Shown piece by piece: positions 23,469 to 32,069 of a stretch of DNA of 38,652 nt. A program made the position numbers and the translations under genes. This DNA comes from Betaproteobacteria bacterium UBA2293. Its GTDB lineage: Bacteria > Pseudomonadota > Gammaproteobacteria > Burkholderiales > Rhodocyclaceae. The notes beneath the pieces were generated by a model that was not told where the DNA came from, searched no databases, and worked only from the letters and a program-made list of their open reading frames with translations. The stretch spans positions 3,176 to 41,827 of the forward strand of contig DDWF01000259.1 in NCBI GenBank assembly GCA_002345845.1. Reading direction: 5' to 3'. Each line of letters starts with the position of its first letter. The first letter of the stretch is position 1.

Positions 23469-24347
23469 ATGATTACCGGATCCCTTGTCGCCATCGTCAC
23501 ACCCATGTACGAAGATGGCAGTCTCGATTTCAATTCCTTGCGCAATCTGGTCGATTTCCACGTTCGCGAGGGCACTGATGCAATCGTGGTGGTCGGGACC
23601 ACCGGCGAATCGCCAACGGTTGATGTCGAAGAACATTGCCGCCTGATCAAGGAAACTGTCGATCACGCCGCCGGCCGCATCCCCGTTATCGCCGGAACCG
23701 GTGCCAATTCGACGGCCGAGGCCATAGAACTGACCGGCTTCGCCAAGAAGGCCGGTGCCGACATGGCGCTGTCGGTTGTTCCTTACTACAACAAGCCGAC
23801 CCAGGAAGGCCTCTACCGCCACTTCAAGGCGATTGCCGAAGCCGTGGAACTGCCGGTCCTGCTCTACAACGTGCCGGGGCGCACCGTTGCCGACATGAGC
23901 AACGACACCATCCTGCGACTGGCCGAAGTGCCGGGCATTGTCGGCGTCAAGGACGCGACCGGCAACCTGGACCGCGCCTGCGACCTGATCGCCCGCGCGC
24001 CGAAGGACTTCGCGCTCTACAGCGGCGATGACATGACCTGTGTCGCCTCCATCATGCTCGGTTTCCACGGCAATATTTCGGTCACCGCCAACGTCGCGCC
24101 GCGCCTGATGCACGAAATGTGCATCGCCGCCGCTGCCGGCGATGTCGCCAAGGCGCGCGAGATCCACTTCAAGCTGCTTGGTCTGCATCGCGACCTGTTC
24201 TGCGAAGCCAATCCGATTCCGGTCAAGTGGGCGGTCAGCAAGCTCGGCCTCATGCCTGAAGGTATCCGCTTGCCGCTGACTCCCCTCTCTGAAACTGGCC
24301 AGGTCCGCGTCCTGGCAGCCTTGCGCCAAGCCGGTCTGGTCGCCTGA
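23469..24347 (+). CDS. dapA: 4-hydroxy-tetrahydrodipicolinate synthase
   Basis: A 292-residue TIM-barrel aldolase that condenses pyruvate with aspartate semialdehyde, the first committed step to diaminopimelate and lysine. Seen are [15 protein letters not shown], the Tyr-containing [14 protein letters not shown] and the Schiff-base Lys in [14 protein letters not shown]. The length equals the family norm. It lies 14 bp upstream of bamC, a conserved betaproteobacterial pair. Confidence 0.97.
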   Translation: MITGSLVAIVTPMYEDGSLDFNSLRNLVDFHVREGTDAIVVVGTTGESPTVDVEEHCRLIKETVDHAAGRIPVIAGTGANSTAEAIELTGFAKKAGADMALSVVPYYNKPTQEGLYRHFKAIAEAVELPVLLYNVPGRTVADMSNDTILRLAEVPGIVGVKDATGNLDRACDLIARAPKDFALYSGDDMTCVASIMLGFHGNISVTANVAPRLMHEMCIAAAAGDVAKAREIHFKLLGLHRDLFCEANPIPVKWAVSKLGLMPEGIRLPLTPLSETGQVRVLAALRQAGLVA

Positions 24348-24361
24348 AAGAATAGATATCC

Positions 24362-25483
24362 ATGAATCGCAAGCTCTCCGGCCTTAGTCTGACCGTCATC
24401 GCCATTGCCCTGGCTGGTTGTGGCATCCTCCCCGACTCGCGCAAGGTGGACTACCGCTCCGCCAGCAAGGTGCCGACACTGGAAGTTCCTCCGGACCTGT
24501 CGCAACTCGCACCCGATGATCGCTATCTGGTGCCCGACGCGGTTGGCAAGGGCAGTGCCACCTTCTCCGGCTACAGCGCCGAGCGCACCCCGGCAGCCCA
24601 GGCGCGCAACAGCACCGTGCTGCCCGAGGTGGACAAGATTCGCGTCGAAAGATCTGGTGGTCAGCGCTGGCTGGTTGTCGCTTTGCCGGCCGAAGGGCTT
24701 TGGGATACGGTCAAGGACTTCTGGCAGGAAACCGGCTTCATCGTCAATGTCGAGCGCCGCGAGGCCGGCGTCATGGAAACCGATTGGGCCGAGAACCGGG
24801 CCAATATCCAGGACGACTTCATTCGCCGTTCATTCGGCAAACTCCTGGACTCCTTATATTCGACGGGTGAGCGCGACAAATTCCGCACCCGTTTCGAACC
24901 CGGTGCCGAGCCGGGAACGACCGACATCTTCATCAGCCATCGGGCGATGGAGGAGGTGTACACCTCGGGAGCCAAGGATGAAACGCGTTGGCAACCCAGG
25001 GCGGCGGATCCCGAGCTTGAGGCCGAGATGCTGCGCCGTCTGATGGTTCGTCTGGGTGCCGAAGAGAAGCGTGCCGAAGCCCAATTGGCCACTACCAAGG
25101 TCGAGCCGCGGGCCCGTCTGGCAAAGGCGGACGCGGAGGGTGGCCTGGAGGTTGATGAGCGCTTCGACCGTGCTTGGCGGCGTGTCGGCCTGGCACTCGA
25201 CCGGATCGGGTTTACGGTCGAGGACCGCGATCGCTCGCGCGGCCTGTATTTTGTTCGCTACGTCGATCCGGAAGTTGATAACCGCAAGAAAAATGACGGC
25301 TTGCTGTCCAAGCTCGCGTTCTGGAAGAGCAATGAACCGGTTGCCACCAAGGTCCAGTATCGTATCCATGTCGGTGATGGCGGGCAGCAGAGCAAGGTGC
25401 AGGTCTTGACCAGTGAAGGCGGCGTCGATCGTTCGGAAACCGCCCGCAAGATCCTCTCGCTGCTGCTCGAACAGTTGAAGTAA
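24362..25483 (+). CDS. bamC: Outer membrane assembly lipoprotein BamC
   Basis: A 373-residue lipoprotein of the BAM complex, which inserts beta-barrel proteins into the outer membrane. The signal peptide ends in a lipobox LAGC (Cys20). The unstructured N-terminal segment that binds BamD follows (VDYRSASKVPTLEVPPDLSQL). Two helix-grip domains come next, near residues 95-215 and 255-373 (RWLVVALPAEGLWDTVKDFW; RAWRRVGLALDRIGFTVEDRD). The position after dapA is classical. A strong terminator follows. Confidence 0.93.
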   Translation: MNRKLSGLSLTVIAIALAGCGILPDSRKVDYRSASKVPTLEVPPDLSQLAPDDRYLVPDAVGKGSATFSGYSAERTPAAQARNSTVLPEVDKIRVERSGGQRWLVVALPAEGLWDTVKDFWQETGFIVNVERREAGVMETDWAENRANIQDDFIRRSFGKLLDSLYSTGERDKFRTRFEPGAEPGTTDIFISHRAMEEVYTSGAKDETRWQPRAADPELEAEMLRRLMVRLGAEEKRAEAQLATTKVEPRARLAKADAEGGLEVDERFDRAWRRVGLALDRIGFTVEDRDRSRGLYFVRYVDPEVDNRKKNDGLLSKLAFWKSNEPVATKVQYRIHVGDGGQQSKVQVLTSEGGVDRSETARKILSLLLEQLK

Positions 25484-25533
25484 GTCAGTCTGCGCGGAGC
25501 GGGCAAGCAGTTGCCCGCGCCAACCGTTACTGT

Positions 25534-25567
25534 AAAAACGCCTCACGGTTATCGCGAGGCGTTTTTT
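25534..25567. terminator. Rho-independent terminator after bamC
   Basis: AACGCCTC and GAGGCGTT form an 8 bp stem followed by a T-run on the plus strand. The opposite strand also has a T-run, so it can work both ways. Confidence 0.9.
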
Positions 25568-25578
25568 ATCGTAGGCCT

Positions 25579-25620
25579 AAAACAACAATGCCCACCATCT
25601 TTCGATGGCGGGCATTGTTT
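25579..25620 (-). terminator. Terminator of the Ala/Pro-rich lipoprotein gene
   Basis: A 12 bp stem (ATGCCCGCCATC / GATGGTGGGCAT) with a GAAA loop, extended by AACA/TGTT pairs, is followed by GTTTT on the minus strand. It lies 65 bp past the lipoprotein stop. Confidence 0.8.
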
Positions 25621-25684
25621 CAGTGTGGCTCTGCAGCAGACGTTTATCTAATGCGAAGCCACCCTGTTGATGGCTCGAAGAAAA

Positions 25685-25948
25685 TTACTTCTTTTCTTCA
25701 GCGGCCGGGGCGGCAGCCGGAGCGGCAGCGGCGTCAGCAGCCGGGGCGGCTGCCGGAGCAGCAGCGTCAGCAGCCGGGGCGGCAGCCGGAGCAGCAGCGT
25801 CAGCAGCCGGGGCGGCAACCGGAGCAGCAGCGGTGTCAGCGGCCGGAGCGGCAACCGGTGCCGGAGCGACGACTTGCGGTTCTTCCTTCTTGCCACAGGC
25901 GGTCAGAGCAACGGCAACCAGGGCGGCAACGAGAATGGACTTGTTCAT
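25685..25948 (-). CDS. Small Ala/Pro-rich repeat lipoprotein
   Basis: An 87-residue predicted lipoprotein. The signal peptide MNKSILVAALVAVALTAC ends at the lipobox Cys18, followed by GKKEEPQ. The remainder is built from an 11-residue Ala/Pro/Asp unit (PAADAAAPAAA-like) repeated about four times, with a short charged tail (EEKK). It has the look of an envelope spacer or tether rather than an enzyme. It has its own terminator. A ribosome binding site-like GGAAAT lies before the ATG. Confidence 0.75.
   Translation of the reverse strand: MNKSILVAALVAVALTACGKKEEPQVVAPAPVAAPAADTAAAPVAAPAADAAAPAAAPAADAAAPAAAPAADAAAAPAAAPAAEEKK
25721..25859. repeat. 33 bp tandem repeats inside the lipoprotein gene
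   Basis: A 33 bp unit beginning AGCAGCAGCGTCAGCAGCCG recurs about four times. The central copies are nearly perfect and the outer ones are diverged. The unit length is a multiple of three, so copy number can change without frameshift. Confidence 0.8.
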
Positions 25949-26085
25949 GGGTAATTTCCTTATCGACGTGAGGCTTTATCAGCTGAAGAATTTTTTGACC
26001 AGAGCCTGCCTGATCAGCTGGCGATTATAGCAAATTCTCGCTGGGCAACATGGTTCATGTTGCGTTGCCGCATGGCATCTGGATG

Positions 26086-26556
26086 TTATAAGCCGAGCGT
26101 CGTGGAACTCACCGGGTCACCGCCCGCCGACCATATCTCGGCAAAGCGCATGGCGTAGGGCCGCAATTCGTCAACTTCGTCGATCAGCAGCTTGCTGCGC
26201 GGCTGATCGCGATCAAAACGGATCAATCCATGCTTGCCGTCGACGAGGATCATGTTGTCGCGCAGGTGGTTGATGTGCTCGGGGGTTTGTTGCGCCGCAG
26301 CGCGGTGGCTGAACAGGCTCAGCAGAGTGAGCAGTTGGGGCTGGCGCTGGCGCAGCCGATCAGCATTGCGCAGGGCGATGTGCACTCCGCCGCCGTCCTT
26401 GAGTACGCGTTGCAGATGGGGAAAATTGGGTGGAACGTCCAGCCTGAGGCCGCCGATATCTTCGTCGTAGATGAGGATTTCCCTGCCGGCCATCGCCAGC
26501 AACCGTTCGACGGCAGCCTGATAGTCGCTCCAGGTGGTGATCAGTTCGCGAGCCAT
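26086..26556 (-). CDS. DUF7931-like hypothetical protein
   Basis: A 156-residue soluble protein starting MARELITTWSDYQAAVERLL. The stretch REILIYDEDIGGLRLDVPPN and the later GGGVHIALRNADRLRQRQPQLLTLLSLFSH fit the small DUF7931-type proteins found next to rlmD or rRNA methyltransferase genes in betaproteobacteria; the family name is from memory. The frame is open to 26757, but the extension overlaps rlmD and is not protein-like. It is divergent from rlmD with a 51 bp gap. The function is unknown. Confidence 0.65.
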   Translation of the reverse strand: MARELITTWSDYQAAVERLLAMAGREILIYDEDIGGLRLDVPPNFPHLQRVLKDGGGVHIALRNADRLRQRQPQLLTLLSLFSHRAAAQQTPEHINHLRDNMILVDGKHGLIRFDRDQPRSKLLIDEVDELRPYAMRFAEIWSAGGDPVSSTTLGL

Positions 26557-26607
26557 GGCGATTAGTTTAACCGATTGATAGAATTCGCGCTTTTTCCGGA
26601 GTGGAAC

Positions 26608-27906
26608 GTGCCGACAGGGGTCATCGAGTCGCTGGATCATGAGGCGCGGGGCATTGCCCGTCAGGAAGGCAAGACAATCTTCGTTGATGGGGCGTTGCCC
26701 GGCGAGCTTGTCGATTATGCCAGTTTCAGGAAAAAGCCGAACTACGAGTTGGCTCACCTGGTAGCAGTCAAGCGGGCCTCAGCGGCCCGCGTAACACCGC
26801 GGTGCCCGCATTTCGGTATTTGTGGTGGCTGTGCCATGCAGCATATGGACCCGATGGCCCAGGTGGCGGCCAAACAGCGTGTACTCGAGGACAGTCTGTG
26901 GCATATCGGGCGCATTCGTCCTGAATCCATCCTGCCGCCGGTCCATGGCGAGCCGTGGGCTTACCGGCATCGGGCGCGACTTGGTGTGCGCCAGGTGGAG
27001 AAACAGGGTGGCATGCTGATTGGTTTTCACGAATGGCGCAGCAGCTACATCGCCGACATCCGGCGCTGCGACATCCTGCCGCCGCATGTTTCGGCGTTAC
27101 TGCTGCCGATGCGCGAGTTGTTCGCTGCGCTTTCTGTTGCCAGTCGCCTGCCGCAGGTTGAAGTCGCCGTTGGTGAGGCCAGTACGGCGCTGGTGCTGCG
27201 CATTCTCCAGCCGCTCAGCCAAGGCGATGAAAAGTTGCTGCGTGAATTCGCCGATCGTCATGCAGTGATGATTTTTCTGCAGCCTAAGGGGCCGGACAGC
27301 GCCTACTGCTTTTATCCGCAGTCGGCGCCGTCGCTGAGTTATTCACTGCCGGAGTTCGATGTTCAGCTTGAATTCCGCCCGACCGATTTCACTCAGGTCA
27401 ATCATGCAGTAAATCGCGTTCTCGTACGGCGTGCCGTCGGTTTGCTCGACCCGCAACCGGGCGAGCGGATTGCCGACATGTTCTGCGGTTTGGGTAATTT
27501 CACCCTGCCAATCGCCCGTTCCGGCGCATTTGTCATTGGCGTCGAGGGTAGCCCCGGTCTCGTCAGGCGCGGAGAGGCGAGCGCCGCCGCCAACGGACTG
27601 AGTACTCAAGTTCAGTTTTCCGTCGCCAATCTGTTCAACTGCACCGAGGAATCGCTGGCGGCGCTCGGGCGCTTCGACAAGATGCTGATTGATCCGCCAC
27701 GCGAAGGTGCCATCGAATTAATCAAGGCCCTGGGCGACGATGCTCCGCGGCGAATTGTCTATGTCTCCTGCAATCCGTCCACCCTGGCCCGCGATGCCGC
27801 CATTCTGGTCTCGGTCAAGGGCTATCGCTTCCTTGCTGCCGGCGCCGTCAACATGTTTCCGCATACCGCTCACGTCGAATCGGTAGCTCTGTTCGAGCGC
27901 TCATGA
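26608..27906 (+). CDS. rlmD: 23S rRNA (uracil-1939-C5)-methyltransferase
   Basis: A 432-residue RumA/RlmD methyltransferase, using SAM to make m5U1939 in 23S rRNA. An N-terminal TRAM-like barrel is followed by an iron-sulfur Cys cluster ([14 protein letters not shown]). The C-terminal catalytic domain has [15 protein letters not shown] for SAM, DPPREGA, and the nucleophile Cys in [16 protein letters not shown] start at 26608 is chosen because CGGAG is 5 bases upstream and the protein then starts [18 protein letters not shown] as in the family. A TTG at 26575 is the alternative. The stop overlaps the terminator of the convergent gene. Confidence 0.93.
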   Translation: MPTGVIESLDHEARGIARQEGKTIFVDGALPGELVDYASFRKKPNYELAHLVAVKRASAARVTPRCPHFGICGGCAMQHMDPMAQVAAKQRVLEDSLWHIGRIRPESILPPVHGEPWAYRHRARLGVRQVEKQGGMLIGFHEWRSSYIADIRRCDILPPHVSALLLPMRELFAALSVASRLPQVEVAVGEASTALVLRILQPLSQGDEKLLREFADRHAVMIFLQPKGPDSAYCFYPQSAPSLSYSLPEFDVQLEFRPTDFTQVNHAVNRVLVRRAVGLLDPQPGERIADMFCGLGNFTLPIARSGAFVIGVEGSPGLVRRGEASAAANGLSTQVQFSVANLFNCTEESLAALGRFDKMLIDPPREGAIELIKALGDDAPRRIVYVSCNPSTLARDAAILVSVKGYRFLAAGAVNMFPHTAHVESVALFERS

Positions 27907-27927
27907 AAAAGGCGGCCGCGGCCGCCT
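27906..27927 (-). terminator. Terminator of the Bax-inhibitor-1 family gene
   Basis: An 18 bp palindrome (AGGCGGCCGCGGCCGCCT), followed by a T-run on the minus strand, lies 20 bp past the convergent gene's stop and touches the rlmD stop codon. Confidence 0.85.
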
Positions 27928-27947
27928 GTGATTCTCTTGCTAGCGAC

Positions 27948-28640
27948 TCAATCGCGTTCGCCGGTAAAAGCCATGATCAGGTGCAGCAGGCTGACAAACA
28001 CATTGTAGATGTCGAGATAGACAGCCAGCGTGGCGCTGACGTAGTTGGTTTCACCACCTTGCACGATACGGCTCAGGTCGTAGAGGATGTAGGCCGAGAA
28101 GATCATTACGGCGGCTGCCGAAATGGCCAGGGAGAGCGCCGGTATCTGCAGGAAGATGTTGGCGACGATGGCGAGCAGGATGACGATCATGCCGACGAAC
28201 AGGAACTTGCCCATGTTGCTGAAGTCGCGCTTGCTGACTGTGGCGATGCTGGCCATCGTGAAGAAGACGGCGCCGGTGCCGCCGGCTGCCAGGGTGATCA
28301 TCGACCCGCCGTTGCTGAAGCCGAGGGCTACTTGCAGGATGCGCGACAGCATCAGGCCCATGAAGAAGGTGAAGCCGAGCAACAGGGCGACACCCAGGCC
28401 GCTATCCTTGTTCTTTTCGATGGCGTACATGAAACCCCAGGCGATACCCAGGAACAACATGAATGCGATGAACGGGCTGCCGGCGAGGAAGCTGAACTGC
28501 ATCTGGATGCCGACCAGAGCGCCGATCACCGTCGGCACCATGCTCAGGGCGAGCAGCATGTAAGTATTGCGCAGCACGCGATTTTGCTGGAGTGCAAGAC
28601 CGGCGGAGCCTGGCGCGATGTGATCGAGTGGCATGTTCAT
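27948..28640 (-). CDS. Bax inhibitor-1/YccA family membrane protein
   Basis: A 230-residue integral membrane protein with about seven hydrophobic helices from residue 30 onward. Family marks are ALQQNRVLRNTYMLLALSM at the start of TM1 and the charged C-terminal part (YILYDLSRIVQGGETNYVSA; LDIYNVFVSLLHLIMAF). These BI-1/YccA proteins act in the inner membrane and some modulate the FtsH protease. GAGGAA lies 7 bases before the ATG at 28640. An internal second ATG gives a protein two residues shorter. Confidence 0.9.
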   Translation of the reverse strand: MNMPLDHIAPGSAGLALQQNRVLRNTYMLLALSMVPTVIGALVGIQMQFSFLAGSPFIAFMLFLGIAWGFMYAIEKNKDSGLGVALLLGFTFFMGLMLSRILQVALGFSNGGSMITLAAGGTGAVFFTMASIATVSKRDFSNMGKFLFVGMIVILLAIVANIFLQIPALSLAISAAAVMIFSAYILYDLSRIVQGGETNYVSATLAVYLDIYNVFVSLLHLIMAFTGERD

Positions 28641-28771
28641 GCTGAGTCTTCCTCTATGCGTTGTTGATCCGGCCGTAAGACTAGCCGAGGAGGCGTAAAG
28701 TTTCAATAAATCCCGATGGAAACAGTGGGTTAATGCCTGCCGGCTTTATGATATGATCCGCCGCTTCCCAA

Positions 28772-28859
28772 GGGTCTGTGGCAGAGTGGTTGAATGCACC
28801 GGTCTTGAAAACCGGCGTGGGGAAACCCATCGTGAGTTCGAATCTCACCGGACCCGCCA
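28772..28859 (+). tRNA. tRNA-Ser (anticodon UGA)
   Basis: An 88-base class II tRNA with encoded CCA. The acceptor GGGTCTG pairs with CGGACCC. The anticodon loop CTTGAAA has anticodon TGA, between CCGGT and ACCGG. A long variable arm (CGTGGGGAAACCCATCG) and the T-arm GTGAG-TTCGAAT-CTCAC complete the tRNA-Ser shape. Confidence 0.96.
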
Positions 28860-28865
28860 GCAACA

Positions 28866-30071
28866 TTAAAGTTGCAGGAAGTCGCCCACTTCCGTTGCCC
28901 GCTCCATGGTGTCGGCATAGCCTAGATCGATCAGGGCGCGTGTATAGGGTTTCTCAAAGAGCAGGTAGCTGGTCAGCGCACCGCCATGGCGATTCATGGC
29001 GCCGACGCCGCCAAGCAGGGCCTTGATCGACCAAGGCAGGGCACTGGCATGTTCGGCGGCGATGCGGTCCAGCCTTTCCGATGGGGCAATCACCAGGGTT
29101 TTGATGGGGCGCAGCGGGATACCGGACTGTGCTCGCTGTTCCGGCGGGATCGTCGCCAGTGTCTGGTTGATGCGCTGCATGCGTTCAATGTCCACGGCCA
29201 GGCTGTCGAGAAATATGCTCGACATGGCGTGCCCGGCAATCTGGGCCAGCGATGGATGACTATCGACGCGCTGGCGTTCCTGGTGTTCGTTCTTCCTGCT
29301 GGCGCCGATGATCAGGACGCGTTCGGCGCCCAGATGAATGGCTGGCGAGATCGGTGCCAGCTGGCGCATCGAACCGTCACCGAAATATTCTCGGTGGATA
29401 CGCGTGGCCGGGAAGATGAAGGGAATGGCGCTTGAGGCCACGAGGTGTTCGACGCCAATGCGGGCGCGAATGCCCAGCCGTTGCACGCGGCGCCAGGGCT
29501 GGGCATCGGCATGGGCCTGAAAGAAGCTGATGTTTTCTCCCGATTCATAGCCGGAGGCGGAAATGCTGACGGCGTGCAGGGCGCCTTTGGCGATTGAGCG
29601 GTCGATGCCCTTGAAGTCGAGATGGCGCGTGAGCAAGTCGCGCAGCGGCGAGTTGTCGAGCAGCGAATTCGGTGGATTGCGGATCAGCCAGCCGAAGGCC
29701 AGTTGAGATAGCCAGCGCATGCCGGATAGTCCGACGCCGAGCGTGTCGGCGCGATAGATGTCCTGTACCCGCATGTCGCGCCAGACCCCGGCAAGTATGG
29801 ATACAGCTTTGCCGAAATTGTCGGCCAGACAGGCAACGCTCGCGGCATTGATGGCGCCGGCCGAGGTGCCGCAAAGAATGGGAAAAGGGTTGTGATGACG
29901 GTTGCTGGAGAGCTTGGCGACGGCGAGCAGGACGCCGACCTGATAAGCGGCCCGGGCGCCGCCGCCGGTCAGGATCAGGGCCGTTAACGGTGGCTTGCGC
30001 AGGCCCGGGTCGGATGTCCTGTCATTCGCTCCCGATCCAGTCTGCGGTTGCCCAGTCAAGTTTTTCCCCAT
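28866..30071 (-). CDS. Patatin-like phospholipase
   Basis: A 401-residue patatin-domain lipid acyl hydrolase. The oxyanion box is ILTGGGARAAYQVG, the nucleophile Ser is in CGTSAGAINAAS (about residue 69), and the Asp of the dyad is in FGDGSMRQLAPIS. The C-terminal 150 residues contain LRPIKTLVIAPSERLDRIAAEHASALP, seen in DUF3336-less patatin proteins of proteobacteria. There is no signal peptide, so a cytosolic or membrane-peripheral location is expected. It ends 7 bp after tRNA-Ser. Confidence 0.9.
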   Translation of the reverse strand: MGKNLTGQPQTGSGANDRTSDPGLRKPPLTALILTGGGARAAYQVGVLLAVAKLSSNRHHNPFPILCGTSAGAINAASVACLADNFGKAVSILAGVWRDMRVQDIYRADTLGVGLSGMRWLSQLAFGWLIRNPPNSLLDNSPLRDLLTRHLDFKGIDRSIAKGALHAVSISASGYESGENISFFQAHADAQPWRRVQRLGIRARIGVEHLVASSAIPFIFPATRIHREYFGDGSMRQLAPISPAIHLGAERVLIIGASRKNEHQERQRVDSHPSLAQIAGHAMSSIFLDSLAVDIERMQRINQTLATIPPEQRAQSGIPLRPIKTLVIAPSERLDRIAAEHASALPWSIKALLGGVGAMNRHGGALTSYLLFEKPYTRALIDLGYADTMERATEVGDFLQL

Positions 30072-30133
30072 TGGTCGGCTGCTTCAATGCCGTTGCGTTT
30101 TTTGAAGCAGTATAGGGAGAACAGTGAATCCGC

Positions 30134-30586
30134 TCAATCCAATCGGGCGCGCAAGGCATCTGCCCAGCAATTGGGCGTTTCGTAGAGGCGGATGCGTTCC
30201 AGTTGCAAGTGGTTGCCGTAGGTGTCGCGATAAACCGCATCGAGCCGTTCGAAGGCAATGCGGGCAAGATTTTCGGCCGTCGGTACGCGGTCGAGGAGGA
30301 CTGTCTTGTGATCGGGCAGGCTGGCGAGGAAGTCGACAATGGCCCGGTCGCCGGCAAAGGCCAGGAAGGCGTGATCCCACTGGTCTACGAGGTGTTCCTT
30401 GGCCAGACTCTTGACCTGCGAAAAATCCATCACCATGCCATTGGCTGCGTCGCCAGCCTTGTTGATGACGCTGCCGGAAAGTGTGATTTCGATCGCGTAG
30501 CGGTGTCCGTGCAGGTGGCGGCACTGGCTTTTGTGATCGGGGATGCGGTGCCCGGCATCGAACTCCAGGCGGCGGGTGATGTACAT
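30134..30586 (-). CDS. queD: 6-carboxytetrahydropterin synthase
   Basis: A 150-residue QueD/PTPS-family enzyme that turns dihydroneopterin triphosphate into 6-carboxytetrahydropterin for queuosine and related deazaguanines. The zinc histidines are in FDAGHRIPDH and CRHLHGHRYAIEI. The Cys before HLHGH is the catalytic Cys. The Glu in LYETPNCWADAL completes the site. An upstream TTG start (30604) is possible. It is divergent from the radical SAM gene with a 44 bp gap. Confidence 0.88.
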   Translation of the reverse strand: MYITRRLEFDAGHRIPDHKSQCRHLHGHRYAIEITLSGSVINKAGDAANGMVMDFSQVKSLAKEHLVDQWDHAFLAFAGDRAIVDFLASLPDHKTVLLDRVPTAENLARIAFERLDAVYRDTYGNHLQLERIRLYETPNCWADALRARLD

Positions 30587-30630
30587 GTTGGCAAGGCTCG
30601 ACAAGGCGGTTGCGGATTATACAATGCGCC

Positions 30631-31467
30631 ATGCTCACCACTGATGACCACCGCCGCGACAGTGCCGGTCTGCGCTACGTCTATCCCGTTGTCTCCCGGC
30701 GGGCGGGCGGGGTGTCGATCGGCATCAATCTTAATGTCAATAACGCCTGCAACTGGGCCTGTCTTTACTGCCAGGTCGACAATCTCGTGCGCGGCGGTCC
30801 ACCACCCCTTGACCTCGATCTGCTGGAAAATGAACTCGCCACCTTTCTCGCGGATGCACTGCACGGCGATTTCATGCAGCGCCAGGTGCCGGAGTCAGCC
30901 CGGCGGCTGATGGATGTTGCCTTTTCCGGCAACGGTGAGCCAACCAGCGCACCGGAGTTCGCTGCGGCGGTGGATCGGGTGGGCGACGTACTCGATCGCT
31001 TCGGACTGCTTGGGAAACTCGTGCTACGCCTGATCACCAACGGCAGCCTGATGCATCGTCCTGAGGTGGTAACCGGAGTGCGGCGGATTGGTGAGCTCGG
31101 CGGCGAGGTGTGGTTCAAGCTTGATCGGGCGGAGGCCGCCGCCATCGGCGAAATAAATGGAGTTCCGCTGACGCCGGAGAAAGTGGCCGGCAATCTGGCG
31201 CACTGTGCGGCGCTGGCACCGACGTGGGTGCAGACGTGTTGGTTTGCGCTCGATGGGCAGGCCCCGGATGCGGCCGCCCGGGCGGCCTACTGTGACTTGC
31301 TGGCACCTCTGGCCGGTAGCCTGGCCGGCGTACACCTCTACGGCCTGGCCCGTCCTTCCCGGCAGCCCGCGGCGCCGCGCCTGGCCCGGCTGCCGGATGA
31401 AGAACTGGCAGCCTTTGCCGAAGAGATCCACAAAAAAACGGGCATCCGGGTACTCATTTCCCCGTGA
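30631..31467 (+). CDS. Radical SAM protein
   Basis: A 278-residue radical SAM enzyme. The [4Fe-4S] ligands are in NNACNWACLYCQVDNLVRGG (C-x3-C-x2-C). The SAM-binding GGE-like motif is FSGNGEPTSAPEF, with TNGSLMHRPEV further on. The core resembles COG0731-type Fe-S oxidoreductases related to TYW1/MoaA. It does not look like canonical QueE in length or layout. The divergent queD neighbour makes a role in modified-base synthesis possible, but the substrate is unknown. Its 3' end contains the terminator hairpin of the convergent HTH gene. Confidence 0.85.
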   Translation: MLTTDDHRRDSAGLRYVYPVVSRRAGGVSIGINLNVNNACNWACLYCQVDNLVRGGPPPLDLDLLENELATFLADALHGDFMQRQVPESARRLMDVAFSGNGEPTSAPEFAAAVDRVGDVLDRFGLLGKLVLRLITNGSLMHRPEVVTGVRRIGELGGEVWFKLDRAEAAAIGEINGVPLTPEKVAGNLAHCAALAPTWVQTCWFALDGQAPDAAARAAYCDLLAPLAGSLAGVHLYGLARPSRQPAAPRLARLPDEELAAFAEEIHKKTGIRVLISP

Positions 31468-31476
31468 TGCCCGTTT
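31432..31476 (-). terminator. Terminator of the HTH gene, inside the convergent gene's end
   Basis: AAACGGGCATC and GATGCCCGTTT form an 11 bp stem with a 19-base loop. On the minus strand a seven-T run follows. It overlaps the last codons of the radical SAM gene. Confidence 0.75.
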
Positions 31477-31506
31477 CGGCAGAGCGAGGCCCTCGCGGGC
31501 CGGGAC

Positions 31507-31812
31507 TCAGGCGACCTTCTTGGCGCGGCTGCGGGCCGATTTCTTCAGCGACTTGAACAGCTCGGGTTCCTGAGCCTTCAGATAGTCCAGAACTTCCCAG
31601 TCTTCACGCTTGATCGACTTGATGTCGATCTGTTCGACGTGCACCAGGCGCAGCAGTTCGCGCACCGGCTTCGGCATGTTGCGGCCGCTTTCATAACGGG
31701 AGCCGCCGCTCTGGGTCACGCCCAGGGTGGACCAGAATTGTTGCTGATTGAGGCCGAGCTTGCGACGGATTTCGCGAGCGTCGATTTTTTCAATGGTTTT
31801 GACAGTAGACAT
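31507..31812 (-). CDS. Helix-turn-helix (XRE-like) regulator
   Basis: A 101-residue protein starting MSTVKTIEKIDAREI. The helix-turn-helix is IRRKLGLNQQQFWSTLGVTQSGGSRYESG (about residues 16-44), the classical XRE pattern. A helical middle and a very basic tail (KKSARSRAKKVA) follow. TGGAGA is 7 bases upstream of the ATG. The frame extends to 31929, but the added part has no ribosome binding site. The upstream 257 bp contain an imperfect inverted repeat that may be its operator. Confidence 0.85.
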   Translation of the reverse strand: MSTVKTIEKIDAREIRRKLGLNQQQFWSTLGVTQSGGSRYESGRNMPKPVRELLRLVHVEQIDIKSIKREDWEVLDYLKAQEPELFKSLKKSARSRAKKVA

Positions 31813-31875
31813 TATCCAATCTCCATACGCTAGCGTTATTGAAGTACCCAAGCATCCTAGCGAAGTATTACTTAG

Positions 31876-31907
31876 GTCATATAACCAATTGTATAGGCGG
31901 TTATGAC
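31876..31907. promoter_or_regulatory. Possible operator of the HTH regulator
   Basis: GTCATATAACC and GGTTATGAC form an imperfect inverted repeat (two extra bases in one arm) around an AT-rich centre, 64 bp upstream of the HTH gene start. Autoregulation is inferred. Confidence 0.35.
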
Positions 31908-32069
31908 GTTCCGCAAGTGCATATGCCATATTTTTTCGTGCCGTCTGAATATTTTTTCGGCGACTCTCTGATCAGGGTAAGGCGGGGGTGAAGAGGGAGT
32001 CTTTGCGAACCGGATGCGATGCACTAAGATCGCCAGCATCGATTGCCACAACGCGCGGAGACAGGACAT

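Noticed and set aside
25721..25859. CRISPR-like repeats
   Set aside because: The repeats have no spacers and are an in-frame tandem array coding for an Ala/Pro-rich peptide.
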